NCBI RefSeq assembly: GCF_042731755.1
Contig: NZ_JBHWLR010000022.1
Location: forward strand, 1 to 64,000
Origin: Promicromonospora sp042731755
Lineage (GTDB): Bacteria; Actinomycetota; Actinomycetes; Actinomycetales; Cellulomonadaceae
DNA: 64,000 nt
Reading direction: 5' to 3'
The notes under the pieces were generated by a model. The model saw only the letters and a list, made by a program, of their open reading frames with translations, did no database searches and was not told where the DNA came from. Made by a program: the position numbers and the translations under genes. Of this stretch, positions 19,733-28,716 are shown in pieces (the stretch's first letter is position 1; the number at the start of each line of letters is the position of its first letter).

Positions 19733-22336
19733 GTGAACGGGGACCTGGCGGTGGACGACAGCTCGGTGGACGACGGGGCGGTGGACGACGGCGCGCTGCT
19801 CGGGCTGGACGAGGTGGGCGGTGTCCCCGCTGCCGGACGGGGAGAGAAGAACGCCCGGGGCCCGCTCGACAACGCCGAGACCAACGGCATCCCCATCGCT
19901 GAGACCCTGCCGGTCGCGCGCGTCGTGCTGGACCTGCAGCCCGCGCACCTCGACCAGCCGTACGACTACCTGGTCCCCGCCACCATGGCCGACGACGCGC
20001 AGCCCGGCGTCCGGATCAAGGCGCGGTTCGGGCGGCAGGACGTGGCGGGCTACGTCGTCGCGCGCCAGGAGACGTCCGACCACGACGGCCGGCTCGTCCC
20101 GCTGCGCAAGGTGGTGTCCGGCGAGCGGGTGCTGACGCCGGAGGTGCTCGACCTGTGCCGCGCCGTGGCCGACCGCTACGCCGGCACGCTCGCCGACGTG
20201 CTCCGCCTGGCGATGCCGCCCCGGCACGCCCGCGTGGAGAAGGAGCCGCCAGCCGGCGGGACGACGCCGGGTGACGCGAGCCCCGGCACGGGCGCCTCGG
20301 ACGCGGGCACTTCGGACACAGGCGCCTCGAACACGGAGGCTTCCGACACGGGGGCCTCCGAGGACGCTGCACCAGACGCTGCGTCGGACACTGCATCAGA
20401 CACGGCGCCGGACACTGCGGCGTCCGAAGCGACAGCCGCCGACCTCGCCGCCGGGAACGTCGCGCTGACGGACGTTGCTGCTGCCGCGGTGCCGGCGGTC
20501 GCGCCGCCGTCGTCGGCCTGGGCCCCGTACCGCGGGGGTGAGGCGTACCTGCGCCGGATCCTCGCGGGAGAGGCGCCGCGGGCCGTGTGGTCGGCGCTGC
20601 CGGGCGTGGGTGTCGACGCGGGCTCTCCCGCGGGCTCCCACGCCGGCTCTCACGCCGGCTCCAAGGAGACCGGAGCAGCCGCGCGGACCCCGCACTGGGC
20701 CGCCGCCGTCGCGCAGGCCGTGCGGGCGTGCACCGCGGGCGGGCGCGGGGTGCTCGTCGTCGTGCCGGATGCGCGGGACGTGGCGCGCGTGACCGCCGCC
20801 CTGTCAGACGCGTCGGAGGGCGCCGGGGTCGCCGACGACGACGTGGTGCGCCTGCTGGCCGACGACGGCCCCGCGCCCCGGTACCGGGCGTTCCTGCGGG
20901 CGCTGCGAGGCGACGCGCGGGTGGTGGTGGGGACCCGGGCCGCGATGTTCGCGCCGGTCGCCGACCTCGGTCTGGTGGTCCTGTGGGGCGACGGCGAGGA
21001 GACGCTGGCCGAGCCGCACGCCCCGTACCCCCACGCGCGCGACGTGCTGGCGCTGCGGGCCGAGCGGGAGGACGCGGCGTTCCTGCTGGGCTCGCCGGGG
21101 CGCACCGTGCAGGCGCAGGCGTTGCTCGCCTCGGGCTGGGCGCGTGAGCTCGCCGCGCCCCGGGACGTCCTGCGGGCGCGGGCGCCGCGGGTGCGCGCGC
21201 TGACGTCGGTCGAGCTGGCGCGGGACGGCGCCGCCGCGGCGGCCCGGCTCCCGTCCACCGCGTGGCGCGCAGCGCGCGAGGCCCTGGACCGGGGCCCGGT
21301 GCTGGTGCAGGTGCCCCGCTCCGGCTACCTGCCGGTCGTCGCGTGCTCCCGCTGCCGCGTCGCCGCCCGCTGCGCGCACTGCCACGGGCCCCTGGGCCTG
21401 CCGCACGCCGACGGCGCCCCGCAGTGCACGTGGTGCGGCCGCCTGGCCGGGGGCTGGCGATGCGAGGAGTGCGGGTGGACTGGCCTGCGGTCGGTCCGCG
21501 TCGGCTCGGCGCGCACCGCCGAGGAGCTCGGCCGCGCGTTCACGGGGGTGCCGGTGCGCCTGTCGGCGGCGTCCGCCCCGGGTGGGGTCATCGACGCCGT
21601 CCCGGCCACGCCCGCGCTCGTCGTGGCGACCCCCGGCGCCGAGCCCGTCGCGGACGGCGGCTACGCCATCGCGCTCCTGCTCGACGCCGCCGTGATGACC
21701 GGCGGCACCGGACTCGCCGCGGGCACGGAGGCGCTGCACCGCTGGCTCGCGGCGGCGTCGCTGGTCCGCCCCGGGCCCGGGGGGCAGGTGCTGCTCGTGG
21801 GCGACGGCGCGCCCGGACCCACCCAGGCGCTGGTGCGCTGGGACCCGGCCGGCTTCGCGGGGCGGGAGCTCGACGAGCGCGCCGAGCTGCACCTGCCGCC
21901 CGCCGTCCGGGTCGCCGCCGTGACGGGCGACCGCACGGCGGTGGAGGCCGTCGTCGGCCGGGTCGGGCTGCGCGAGGACCTGGGCGCGGGCTCGGGTGTG
22001 CTGGGCCCCGTCGAGATCGACCCGGAGACTCCCGGACGGGGACCGGGCGGCCGGGGGACGGGGGCGCCGTCGGGCCGCCGGGGTGGGAGCGGCCGAGGCG
22101 GTCCGGGAAACGGCGGCGGCTCGGGCAGCGGCGGCGGCCCCGGAGCCGGCAGGGGCCAGGGCGGCAGCGGCGCCGGCTTCCAGGAGCTCGACCTGCCCGT
22201 GCGGACCGTGCTGCGGGTACCGCTCGCCCAGGGCGACGAGCTCGCCCGTAGGCTCAAGGCCAGCCTCGCCGTGCGCTCCGCGCGCCGCGAGGGTGGGACC
22301 GTCCGTGTACAGCTCGACCCGAAGGAGATGCTGTGA
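19733..22336 (+). CDS. priA: Primosomal protein N' without ATPase motifs (actinobacterial PriA)
   Basis: 867 aa. The 3'-binding domain (VARVVLDLQPAHLDQPYDYLVP) and the paired zinc clusters (CSRC, CAHC, CTWC, CEEC; residues about 537-581) are intact. The helicase core has lost Walker A and the DEEH box: the segments read GVLVVVPDARDV and LVVLWGDGEETLAEP. This is the known actinobacterial form annotated as a probable PriA without helicase activity. It has repeat inserts (residues about 180-235 and 298-310) and a Gly-rich stretch near the C-terminus. GTG start; end overlaps the HAD gene by four bases. Confidence 0.88.
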   Translation: MNGDLAVDDSSVDDGAVDDGALLGLDEVGGVPAAGRGEKNARGPLDNAETNGIPIAETLPVARVVLDLQPAHLDQPYDYLVPATMADDAQPGVRIKARFGRQDVAGYVVARQETSDHDGRLVPLRKVVSGERVLTPEVLDLCRAVADRYAGTLADVLRLAMPPRHARVEKEPPAGGTTPGDASPGTGASDAGTSDTGASNTEASDTGASEDAAPDAASDTASDTAPDTAASEATAADLAAGNVALTDVAAAAVPAVAPPSSAWAPYRGGEAYLRRILAGEAPRAVWSALPGVGVDAGSPAGSHAGSHAGSKETGAAARTPHWAAAVAQAVRACTAGGRGVLVVVPDARDVARVTAALSDASEGAGVADDDVVRLLADDGPAPRYRAFLRALRGDARVVVGTRAAMFAPVADLGLVVLWGDGEETLAEPHAPYPHARDVLALRAEREDAAFLLGSPGRTVQAQALLASGWARELAAPRDVLRARAPRVRALTSVELARDGAAAAARLPSTAWRAAREALDRGPVLVQVPRSGYLPVVACSRCRVAARCAHCHGPLGLPHADGAPQCTWCGRLAGGWRCEECGWTGLRSVRVGSARTAEELGRAFTGVPVRLSAASAPGGVIDAVPATPALVVATPGAEPVADGGYAIALLLDAAVMTGGTGLAAGTEALHRWLAAASLVRPGPGGQVLLVGDGAPGPTQALVRWDPAGFAGRELDERAELHLPPAVRVAAVTGDRTAVEAVVGRVGLREDLGAGSGVLGPVEIDPETPGRGPGGRGTGAPSGRRGGSGRGGPGNGGGSGSGGGPGAGRGQGGSGAGFQELDLPVRTVLRVPLAQGDELARRLKASLAVRSARREGGTVRVQLDPKEML

Positions 22337-22971
22337 CCCCAGCCGACCACCCCTCCGACGAAACCGCTATCGACACCGTCGTCTACGACTTCGGCAACGT
22401 GCTCGTCGGGTGGGACCCCTTCGGTCCGTACGAGGGCCGCCCGCGGGCGGAGATCGAGGCGTTCTTCGAGGCGGTCGACTTCGGCTCGATCAACCACGCC
22501 GCCGACGCCGGGACGTCCTACGACGTGCTCCTGGAGCGGGTGGGCCGGACCCACCCCGAGCAGGTCGAGGACCTGCGCCGGTACGTGGAGCACTACGAGC
22601 TGTCGCTGACGGGACCCGTCGAGGGGTCGGCGGAGCTGGTCGCGGAGCTGAAGGGGCTCGGGCTGCGGCTGTACGGGCTGACCAACTGGCAGGCCGAGAC
22701 GTTCCACAGCGCAGAGCCCGCCGCACCGGCGATCGGGCTGATGGAGGACGTCATCGTGTCCGGCCGCGAGGGCATGGCCAAGCCCGACCGGCGCATCTTC
22801 GAGCTGGTGGTCGAGCGGTTCGGGGTTGACCCGTCGCGCGCCGTCTTCATCGACGACAAGCAGGTGAACGTGGACGCCGCACGCGGGGTCGGCTTCCACG
22901 GCGTGGTGTTCACCGACACCGACGCCCTGCGCAGGGACCTGCGGGCCCTGGGGCTCCCGGTCGCCGGGTAG
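22333..22971 (+). CDS. HAD-superfamily hydrolase (subfamily IA)
   Basis: 212 aa. Motif I VYDFGNVLVGWD carries the nucleophile Asp, though the usual second Asp is Gly, as in several IA-v3 members (YihX type). Motif II is GLTNW, the Lys lies in GMAKPDRRIFE, and motif IV is FIDDKQVNVDAA. Probably a small sugar- or nucleotide-phosphate phosphatase; substrate unknown. GTG start overlaps the priA stop (GTGA), so it is part of the priA transcript. Confidence 0.85.
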   Translation: MTPADHPSDETAIDTVVYDFGNVLVGWDPFGPYEGRPRAEIEAFFEAVDFGSINHAADAGTSYDVLLERVGRTHPEQVEDLRRYVEHYELSLTGPVEGSAELVAELKGLGLRLYGLTNWQAETFHSAEPAAPAIGLMEDVIVSGREGMAKPDRRIFELVVERFGVDPSRAVFIDDKQVNVDAARGVGFHGVVFTDTDALRRDLRALGLPVAG

Positions 22972-23012
22972 CACGCGGCGGGACGCCGGCGGCCGGGCTC
23001 AGCCGGCCGGGC

Positions 23013-23726
23013 TCAGCCGTTCAGGGGGAGCTCGACCGTGCGCTCCCGCGTCGCCGCGACCCGCAGCTCGTCGAGCGTGGATGCGTCGACTGCCGGGTGG
23101 GAGTCGGCAGGGTTGTTCGCGGCGATCGCCTCCGCCACCGGCCAGGTGATCGCCGCGCCGTCGTGCACGTCACCCAGGAACGCGTCGTCGAACACGACGA
23201 CCCACTCCGGCGGCGGCCACTGCTCGGGGCCCACATGGTTCAGGAACAGCACGACGTCGTCCAGCGCGAGCAGCTCCTCGGCCACGCGGTCACGATCGGC
23301 CGTGCCGTCGATGCCGACGCGCACCGTGACCGTGCCGCCCTCGAGCATCGTCAGGTCGCCGAGCGAGTCGACGACCTCGTCGACCGCGAACGTCAGGTCG
23401 ATCCTCTCCAGGCTCGGGTGTGCGGGTTCGCCGGCGGTCCAGCCGGTGAGCCGGCCGACCGCGACCAGCTCGGAGGCGTGCATGTCGCCGGTGTACCGGA
23501 CGGACGGCAGGGCATCGCTGACCGTCTCCGGGTACCAGGCGTAGTCGGCGGTCGGGGCGGGCCGCGCGAGCACCTCGGCGAATCCTGCGCCGTGGGCGTC
23601 CGGGTCGGCGTCCGGGTCGGCGGAGCCCGGGTGTGGTGTGTCTGCCGCGCACCCGGCCAGACATCCTGCGAGTACGACGGCGCAGAACGCCGACGCCACC
23701 GGTGCGCGGAGCGGGGAGCGCTGCAT
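23013..23726 (-). CDS. Putative lipoprotein of unknown function
   Basis: 237 aa from the ATG at 23726, which follows GGAGG and gives a signal peptide ending VVLAGCLAGCAAD, a lipobox with two possible cysteines. A short DPDADPDA repeat precedes the mature domain. The rest (SALPSVRYTGDM-like SDALPSVRYTGDM, TFAVDEVVDSLGDL, DDVVLFLNHVGPEQW) resembles a beta-rich extracytoplasmic domain; a distant likeness to the lipoprotein at 37964 (LLGTVVERDG, FQVDEVLERP) is possible. Faces the HAD gene convergently. Confidence 0.55.
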   Translation of the reverse strand: MQRSPLRAPVASAFCAVVLAGCLAGCAADTPHPGSADPDADPDAHGAGFAEVLARPAPTADYAWYPETVSDALPSVRYTGDMHASELVAVGRLTGWTAGEPAHPSLERIDLTFAVDEVVDSLGDLTMLEGGTVTVRVGIDGTADRDRVAEELLALDDVVLFLNHVGPEQWPPPEWVVVFDDAFLGDVHDGAAITWPVAEAIAANNPADSHPAVDASTLDELRVAATRERTVELPLNG

Positions 23727-23739
23727 CGTGGTCCTCCGA

Positions 23740-23800
23740 GACGTGCGGAACGGGGTGCGGAACCTTGCACGGAACCTGGTACGGAACCTGGTACGGCGTC
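23740..23800. repeat. 12-base tandem repeats in divergent promoter region
   Basis: CGGAACCTGGTA-like units are repeated four to five times between the divergently transcribed lipoprotein and membrane-protein genes. The repeats lie where the lipoprotein promoter should be. Confidence 0.65.
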
Positions 23801-23969
23801 TGTGTGCCGGGGAGCGCCGTCCTTGCACGTCGCGCCGCGCTCCCGTGCCGCTCCTGCGTTCTGCGCGGCTCTTGGTTCCTGCGGGGCTCGTGCTTCCTGC
23901 GCTTCCGAGCCGTTCGGCGACGGGCGAATCACCTCCCCGGAGGTGGGCAGGCGGTGCCACGCTCGCGCC

Positions 23970-24998
23970 ATGACTTCGCCCGCCCCGCCGACGCCGTCCG
24001 CCCTGAAGACCCCGGCCTCGCTGCTCGCCCGCGCGGTCCGCACCAACCCGCCGCTGGCCCTCACCACGCTGCTGACGGCCGTGGTGCTACTCGTGTGCCT
24101 CGTGGGCCTGGTGGCCGACCCGCGTCAGGTGCTCGGCGAGCCCACCTGGCTCAAGCCCACGAAGTTCGCCGTCTCGATCTGCGTGTACAGCCTCACGCTG
24201 GTCTGGTTCCTCACCTACGTCCGTGGCCGACGGCGCCTCGTGGTGACCGTCTCCTGGATCGTCGCGGCCGCGCTGCTCGTCGAGCTCGCGCTGATCGTGC
24301 TCCAGTCGGCGCGGGGGCTGCGCAGCCACTTCAACGTGAGCACCCCGCTCGACCAGACGGTGTACTTCACCATGGCGGGCGCCATCGCCACGCTCTGGGC
24401 CACCAACGTGGTGCTCGCCGTCGTGCTGCTCGCGCAGCGGCTGGACGACCCCGTGCTCGCCTGGGGCCTGCGCGGCGGCCTTGTCGTCGCCGTCGTCGGC
24501 ATGGCCGTCGCCTTCCTCATGACCGACCCGACCCCCACCCAGCTCGAGGCCCTGCGCGCCGGCGGCGACCGCGTGCTGATCGGCGCCCATACCGTGGGCC
24601 CGGCCGACGGCGGACCCGGCCTGCCCCTGCTCGGCTGGTCCACCGTCGCCGGTGACCTGCGGGCCGCGCACTTCATCGGCATCCACGCCATGCAGGCCCT
24701 GCCGCTCGTGGCCTGGCTGGTCGCCGTCGTGCCCGCCGGCCGGCTCACGGTCCGCGACCGCACCCGGCTCGTGCAGGTCGCGGGCTGCGCGGCGCTCGCG
24801 GTCGTCCTGCTGCTGGCCTGGCAGGCCCTGCGCGGGCAGCCGCTCACCGGCCCGGACACCCTGACGCTCGCCGTGGCCGCCGCGATCGCGCTCGGGACCC
24901 TGACCGCCGCGGCGACCGTGGTGCTCACCGCACGACGTCGGACCCCGCCGAGCGAACCGGCCCGGCAGAGCCCCACACCTGGCGCACACCTAGACTGA
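23970..24998 (+). CDS. Integral membrane protein of unknown function
   Basis: 342 aa with about seven or eight hydrophobic helices between residues 28 and 330. A short conserved-looking segment PTWLKPTKFAVSICVYSLT opens the second helix. Not recognised as a transporter family. The ATG lies six bases after a CACGCT, in the same geometry as other leaderless starts here. It ends four bases before fmt. Confidence 0.6.
   Translation: MTSPAPPTPSALKTPASLLARAVRTNPPLALTTLLTAVVLLVCLVGLVADPRQVLGEPTWLKPTKFAVSICVYSLTLVWFLTYVRGRRRLVVTVSWIVAAALLVELALIVLQSARGLRSHFNVSTPLDQTVYFTMAGAIATLWATNVVLAVVLLAQRLDDPVLAWGLRGGLVVAVVGMAVAFLMTDPTPTQLEALRAGGDRVLIGAHTVGPADGGPGLPLLGWSTVAGDLRAAHFIGIHAMQALPLVAWLVAVVPAGRLTVRDRTRLVQVAGCAALAVVLLLAWQALRGQPLTGPDTLTLAVAAAIALGTLTAAATVVLTARRRTPPSEPARQSPTPGAHLD
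24991..24996 (+). promoter_or_regulatory. -10 hexamer of fmt, leaderless arrangement
   Basis: TAGACT, six bases, then the fmt GTG. The -10 overlaps the last codons of the upstream membrane-protein gene, so fmt probably has its own leaderless mRNA. Confidence 0.5.
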
Positions 24999-25002
24999 CC
25001 CG

Positions 25003-26049
25003 GTGCGTCTTCTCTTCGCCGGAACCCCCGAACCAGCCGTCGCCTCCCTGGAGGCCCTGCTCGCCTCGCGTCACGAGGTCGTCGCCGTCCTGACCCGCGC
25101 CGACGCGCCGTCGGGCCGCGGCCGCAAGCTCACGCCCAGCCCGGTGCGCGCCCGGGCCGAGGAGGCCGGGATCCGCGTCATCACCGACGTCCCGCGCGGG
25201 GACGAGTTCGTCGCCCTGCTCGAAGAGCTCCAGGTCGACGCCGCCCCCGTCGTCGCCTACGGCCACATCCTGCGCCCCGCCGTGCTCGCCGTGCCCCGCC
25301 TCGGCTGGATCAACCTGCACTTCTCCGTGCTGCCCGCCTGGCGCGGCGCCGCCCCCGTGCAGCGCGCCCTCATCGCCGGCGACGAGGTCACCGGCGCCAC
25401 CACCTTCCTGCTCGACGAGGGCATGGACACCGGCCCCGTGCTCGGCACGGCCACCGAGACCATCCGCCCCACCGACACCTCCGGCGACCTCCTCGGCCGC
25501 CTCGCCGTCTCCGGCGCTGAGCTGCTCGTCGCCACCCTCGACGCCCTCGAGGACGGCACCCTCCAGCCCCAGCCCCAGCCCGCCGACGGCGTCTCCGTCG
25601 CCGCCAAGCTCACCACCGACGACGCCCGCGTCGTCTGGACGGACCCGGCGCTCGCGGTCGACCGCCTGGTGCGCGGCTGCACGCCCGCGCCGGGCGCGTG
25701 GACCGTGCTCCCGGACGGGTCCCGGCTGGGCCTCGGGCCCGTCTCGCCGCGTCCCGACGTCACCGACCTGAGGGCGGGCGAGGTGCGCGCGCTCAAGCAC
25801 GAGGTGCTGGTCGGCACGGCGACGCACGCCGTCGCGCTGGGGGAGGTGCGGCCGGTCGGCAAGAAGGCCATGCCCGCGCCCGACTGGGCCCGGGGCGGCG
25901 GCCGCGCGCTCGTCGAGGCGGGGCTGGTGCTGGGCGGGACGACGGCCGGCGGGACGACGGCGGGCGGGACGGCGCCAGGCACGTCGGCGGAGGGCACGTC
26001 GGCCACCGGTGCGGCGTCGGCCCCGAGCACGGCGGAGGCCTCCGCATGA
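25003..26049 (+). CDS. fmt: Methionyl-tRNA formyltransferase
   Basis: 348 aa. Formylates initiator Met-tRNA using 10-formyl-THF. The catalytic Asn-His pair lies in WINLHFSVLPAWRGAAPVQR and the Asp in DEGMDTGPVLG. The C-terminal OB-like domain is followed by a tail of GTTAG/GTSAE five-residue repeats. GTG start. Overlaps rsmB by four bases. No def (deformylase) gene sits next to it. Confidence 0.95.
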   Translation: MRLLFAGTPEPAVASLEALLASRHEVVAVLTRADAPSGRGRKLTPSPVRARAEEAGIRVITDVPRGDEFVALLEELQVDAAPVVAYGHILRPAVLAVPRLGWINLHFSVLPAWRGAAPVQRALIAGDEVTGATTFLLDEGMDTGPVLGTATETIRPTDTSGDLLGRLAVSGAELLVATLDALEDGTLQPQPQPADGVSVAAKLTTDDARVVWTDPALAVDRLVRGCTPAPGAWTVLPDGSRLGLGPVSPRPDVTDLRAGEVRALKHEVLVGTATHAVALGEVRPVGKKAMPAPDWARGGGRALVEAGLVLGGTTAGGTTAGGTAPGTSAEGTSATGAASAPSTAEASA

Positions 26050-27623
26050 GCGGCTACGACGGCGACCGCGGCGGTGCCGGCGGTAGTGGCAGCGGCGGCA
26101 ACGGCAGGGGCAGCACCGGCGGCCGTCGGGACTTCGGCGACGAGCGTCGCAGCTCCGCGGGGCGGCAGCGCTCCGCGTCGCGGTCCCGGGGCGACCGGTC
26201 CCGCACGTCGCAGGCGCCCTCGGAGCGCCGCAAGGGCACCGACCCGGCGCGCATGGCGGCCTTCGACGTGCTCCGCGAGGTCGACGAGTCCGACGCGTAC
26301 GCGAACCTGGTGCTGCCCCCGCTGCTGCGGGAGCGGCGGATCCGCGGCCGCGACGCCGGCTTCGCGACCGAGCTCACCTACGGCACGCTGCGGATGCGCG
26401 GCCGGTACGACGCGATCCTGGCGACGTGCGTCGACCGCCCGCTGTCGGGCCTGGACCCGGCGCTGCTGGACGTGCTGCGGCTCGGCGCGCACCAGCTCCT
26501 CGGCATGCGCGTGCCAGGGCACGCCGCGGTCTCGGAGACGGTCGGGCTCGCGCGCAACCGGGTGGGCGCCGGGCCCGCGCAGATGGTGAACGCCGTGCTG
26601 CGCCGGGTCTCCGAGCGGCCGCTCGACGAGTGGCTGTCGATCCTGGAGAAGGAGGCGCCGGACGCCCTGAGCGGCCTCGCGACCGCCGAGTCGCACCCGC
26701 TGTGGATCGCCCGTGCGCTGCGGGAGGCGCTGGCGGGCAACGGCCGCGGCGTCGACGAGCTCGGCGACCTGCTGGCCGCCGACAACGCCGCCCCGCGCGT
26801 CACCCTCGTGGCGCGGCCGGGCCTGGTGGAGACCTCCGACGAGGACGCCTGGGGCGACGTCGACCTGGTCGCCGGCCGGTGGGCACCCACGGCGCTGCGC
26901 CTGGAGGGTTCGGACCCGTCCGGCATCCCCGCGATCCGGTCGGGCCTCGCGGGCGTGCAGGACGAGGGCTCGCAGCTCGTCACCCTGGCACTGGCCGCCG
27001 TGCCCGTCGAGGGCGACGACCGGCGCTGGCTGGACCTGTGCGCCGGCCCGGGCGGCAAAGCCGCACTGCTCGGTGCCCTGGCCGCCGAGCGCGGCGCGAC
27101 CCTGGTCGCGAACGAGGTGGCGCCGCACCGGGCCCGCCTGGTCGCGGGGGCACTGGCCGCGCTGCCCGACGGCGTGGTCGAGGAGGTGCGCACCGGCGAC
27201 GGTCGCGAGGTCGGCACGGAGGAGCCCGGCGCCTACGACCGCGTGCTGGTCGACGCGCCGTGCACCGGCCTGGGCGCGCTGCGCCGTCGGCCGGAGAGCC
27301 GGTGGCGGCGGACGCCGTCGGACCTGGCCGCCCTCACGGCGCTCCAGCGGGAGCTGCTCGCCTCGGCGCTGGACGCCGTCCGGCCCGGGGGAGTGGTGGC
27401 GTACGTGACGTGCTCGCCGCACCTGGCCGAGACGCAGCTCGTGGTCGCCGACGTGCTGAAGAAGCGCGCCGACGTCGAGCGGCTGGACACCCCGGCCGCG
27501 GTGCGGTCAGCGGTGCGTCCGGGGGCGGACATTCCGCTGGCCGACCGTGACGACGTGCAGCTCTGGCCGCACGTGCACGGGACGGACGCGATGCACCTGA
27601 CGCTGCTGCGCCGGACGGCGTAG
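26046..27623 (+). CDS. rsmB: 16S rRNA m5C967 methyltransferase
   Basis: 525 aa. A Gly/Arg/Ser-rich N-terminal extension of about 70 residues precedes a NusB-like RNA-binding domain (MAAFDVLREVDESDAYANLV) and the Rossmann methyltransferase domain. SAM motif WLDLCAGPGGKAALL; the two catalytic cysteines are in DAPCTGLGALRRRPE and YVTCSPH. The gene pair fmt-rsmB followed by rpe is conserved in actinomycetes, but here rpe is separated by a duplicated insertion. The last 21 bases of the coding match appear again at 30069-30089. Confidence 0.93.
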   Translation: MSGYDGDRGGAGGSGSGGNGRGSTGGRRDFGDERRSSAGRQRSASRSRGDRSRTSQAPSERRKGTDPARMAAFDVLREVDESDAYANLVLPPLLRERRIRGRDAGFATELTYGTLRMRGRYDAILATCVDRPLSGLDPALLDVLRLGAHQLLGMRVPGHAAVSETVGLARNRVGAGPAQMVNAVLRRVSERPLDEWLSILEKEAPDALSGLATAESHPLWIARALREALAGNGRGVDELGDLLAADNAAPRVTLVARPGLVETSDEDAWGDVDLVAGRWAPTALRLEGSDPSGIPAIRSGLAGVQDEGSQLVTLALAAVPVEGDDRRWLDLCAGPGGKAALLGALAAERGATLVANEVAPHRARLVAGALAALPDGVVEEVRTGDGREVGTEEPGAYDRVLVDAPCTGLGALRRRPESRWRRTPSDLAALTALQRELLASALDAVRPGGVVAYVTCSPHLAETQLVVADVLKKRADVERLDTPAAVRSAVRPGADIPLADRDDVQLWPHVHGTDAMHLTLLRRTA

Positions 27624-27675
27624 CAGGGCGGAGCGGCAGGGTGGAGTAGCAAGGCGGACGCCGTAGCAGGGGAGG

Positions 27676-28716
27676 CTAGTCGCGTCCCCGCGGGGCGAGC
27701 CGGGCGAGCCGGTCGAGCCGGGGCCGTCGGAAGAGCGCGACGACGGCTACCGGCACCGTCACCACCGTTGTCGCCGCGAAGGCGGCGAACAGGCCGACGG
27801 GGAGCCAGGTGTCCGTCGGCAGGGCTTCGTGGTCCGCAAGCCGGGCGATACGCGGCGCGGTCTGCGCATAGACGATGTCGACGGACTCGCCCTCGTAGTG
27901 CACGCGGCCCTGCGCGTGGACGTCGGCGCCGGCTTCGGTGCCGTCGGCAAGCCTGAACGACACGTCGAGCCACCCGCCGTCGTCGGCCGCCCACGCGCTC
28001 TTCTCGACGATCGCCTGGGTGGTGACACCAGAGGTCTTGAGCGCGTCTGCAGTCTTGGTGGCGTCCGCGGCGATGAGCCCCGTGATCACTGCGCCCGCCA
28101 CGGGAGCGACGACCAGCAGGAGGAGGATCTGCGGAGGCTCCATACCGGCGAGGAGTCGGCGGCGCGGCGTCGAGAACGGCACCGCCTCCGGTGACCGCCC
28201 AGCCGGAACAGGGACGCCCCGGTAACGCGCCCACCCGCGTCGGACGAGCTCGCCCAGCGGCAGGAACAGGCCGAGCAGGGCCAGGACACACGCCAGGTCG
28301 ATGGCGACGAAGACGAGGTCACTGCTGGTGATCAGCGGCTGGTCGACGACGGCGATCCGGCCTGGAGCAAGGGGGTCGACGATCACGTCGACCCGGTCGC
28401 CGACCGAGAGGCCCTGCCCCGGGTCGAGGACCGCCTCGAAGTACGGCGGGTCGACGGGCCGGACGTCGACCGTGTCGGCGGAGCGGCGCATGTGGTCGAC
28501 CTCGGTGACCTGCGCCTCGACCCGTATCCCGCGGTCCGCGAGGATCTGCCGCTCCCGGAGGTGGTCGTACGTGAGATACGCAGGGATCGCCGTGCCGAGG
28601 ACGATCAAGACGACGGCGCCCACCAGCCCGCGGGTGCTGGCCCTTCTGAGGCCGGTGAGGTCGATCATCGGAGGGGTGGCCGAAGCTCGATCGCGTGTCG
28701 AACGTCGGCGCTTCAC
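27676..28716 (-). CDS. DUF3592-like membrane protein A1 (two modules)
   Basis: 346 aa from the GTG that overlaps the stop of the upstream gene (GTGA); an ATG at 28668 is the alternative. Two copies of a unit consisting of a membrane helix, a beta domain (VEAQVTEVDHM, PPYFEAVLDPG, VGDRVDVIVDP) and a second helix; the second copy is more diverged (TTQAIVEKSAW, YEGESVDIVYA). The first half is clearly homologous to the single-module protein at 30099-30626. Function unknown; extracytoplasmic beta domain inferred. Confidence 0.6.
   Translation of the reverse strand: MKRRRSTRDRASATPPMIDLTGLRRASTRGLVGAVVLIVLGTAIPAYLTYDHLRERQILADRGIRVEAQVTEVDHMRRSADTVDVRPVDPPYFEAVLDPGQGLSVGDRVDVIVDPLAPGRIAVVDQPLITSSDLVFVAIDLACVLALLGLFLPLGELVRRGWARYRGVPVPAGRSPEAVPFSTPRRRLLAGMEPPQILLLLVVAPVAGAVITGLIAADATKTADALKTSGVTTQAIVEKSAWAADDGGWLDVSFRLADGTEAGADVHAQGRVHYEGESVDIVYAQTAPRIARLADHEALPTDTWLPVGLFAAFAATTVVTVPVAVVALFRRPRLDRLARLAPRGRD

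Noticed and set aside
20580..20720. Walker A motif in PriA
   Set aside because: I looked for GxxGxGKT and found only a repeat insert; the protein is the ATPase-less type.
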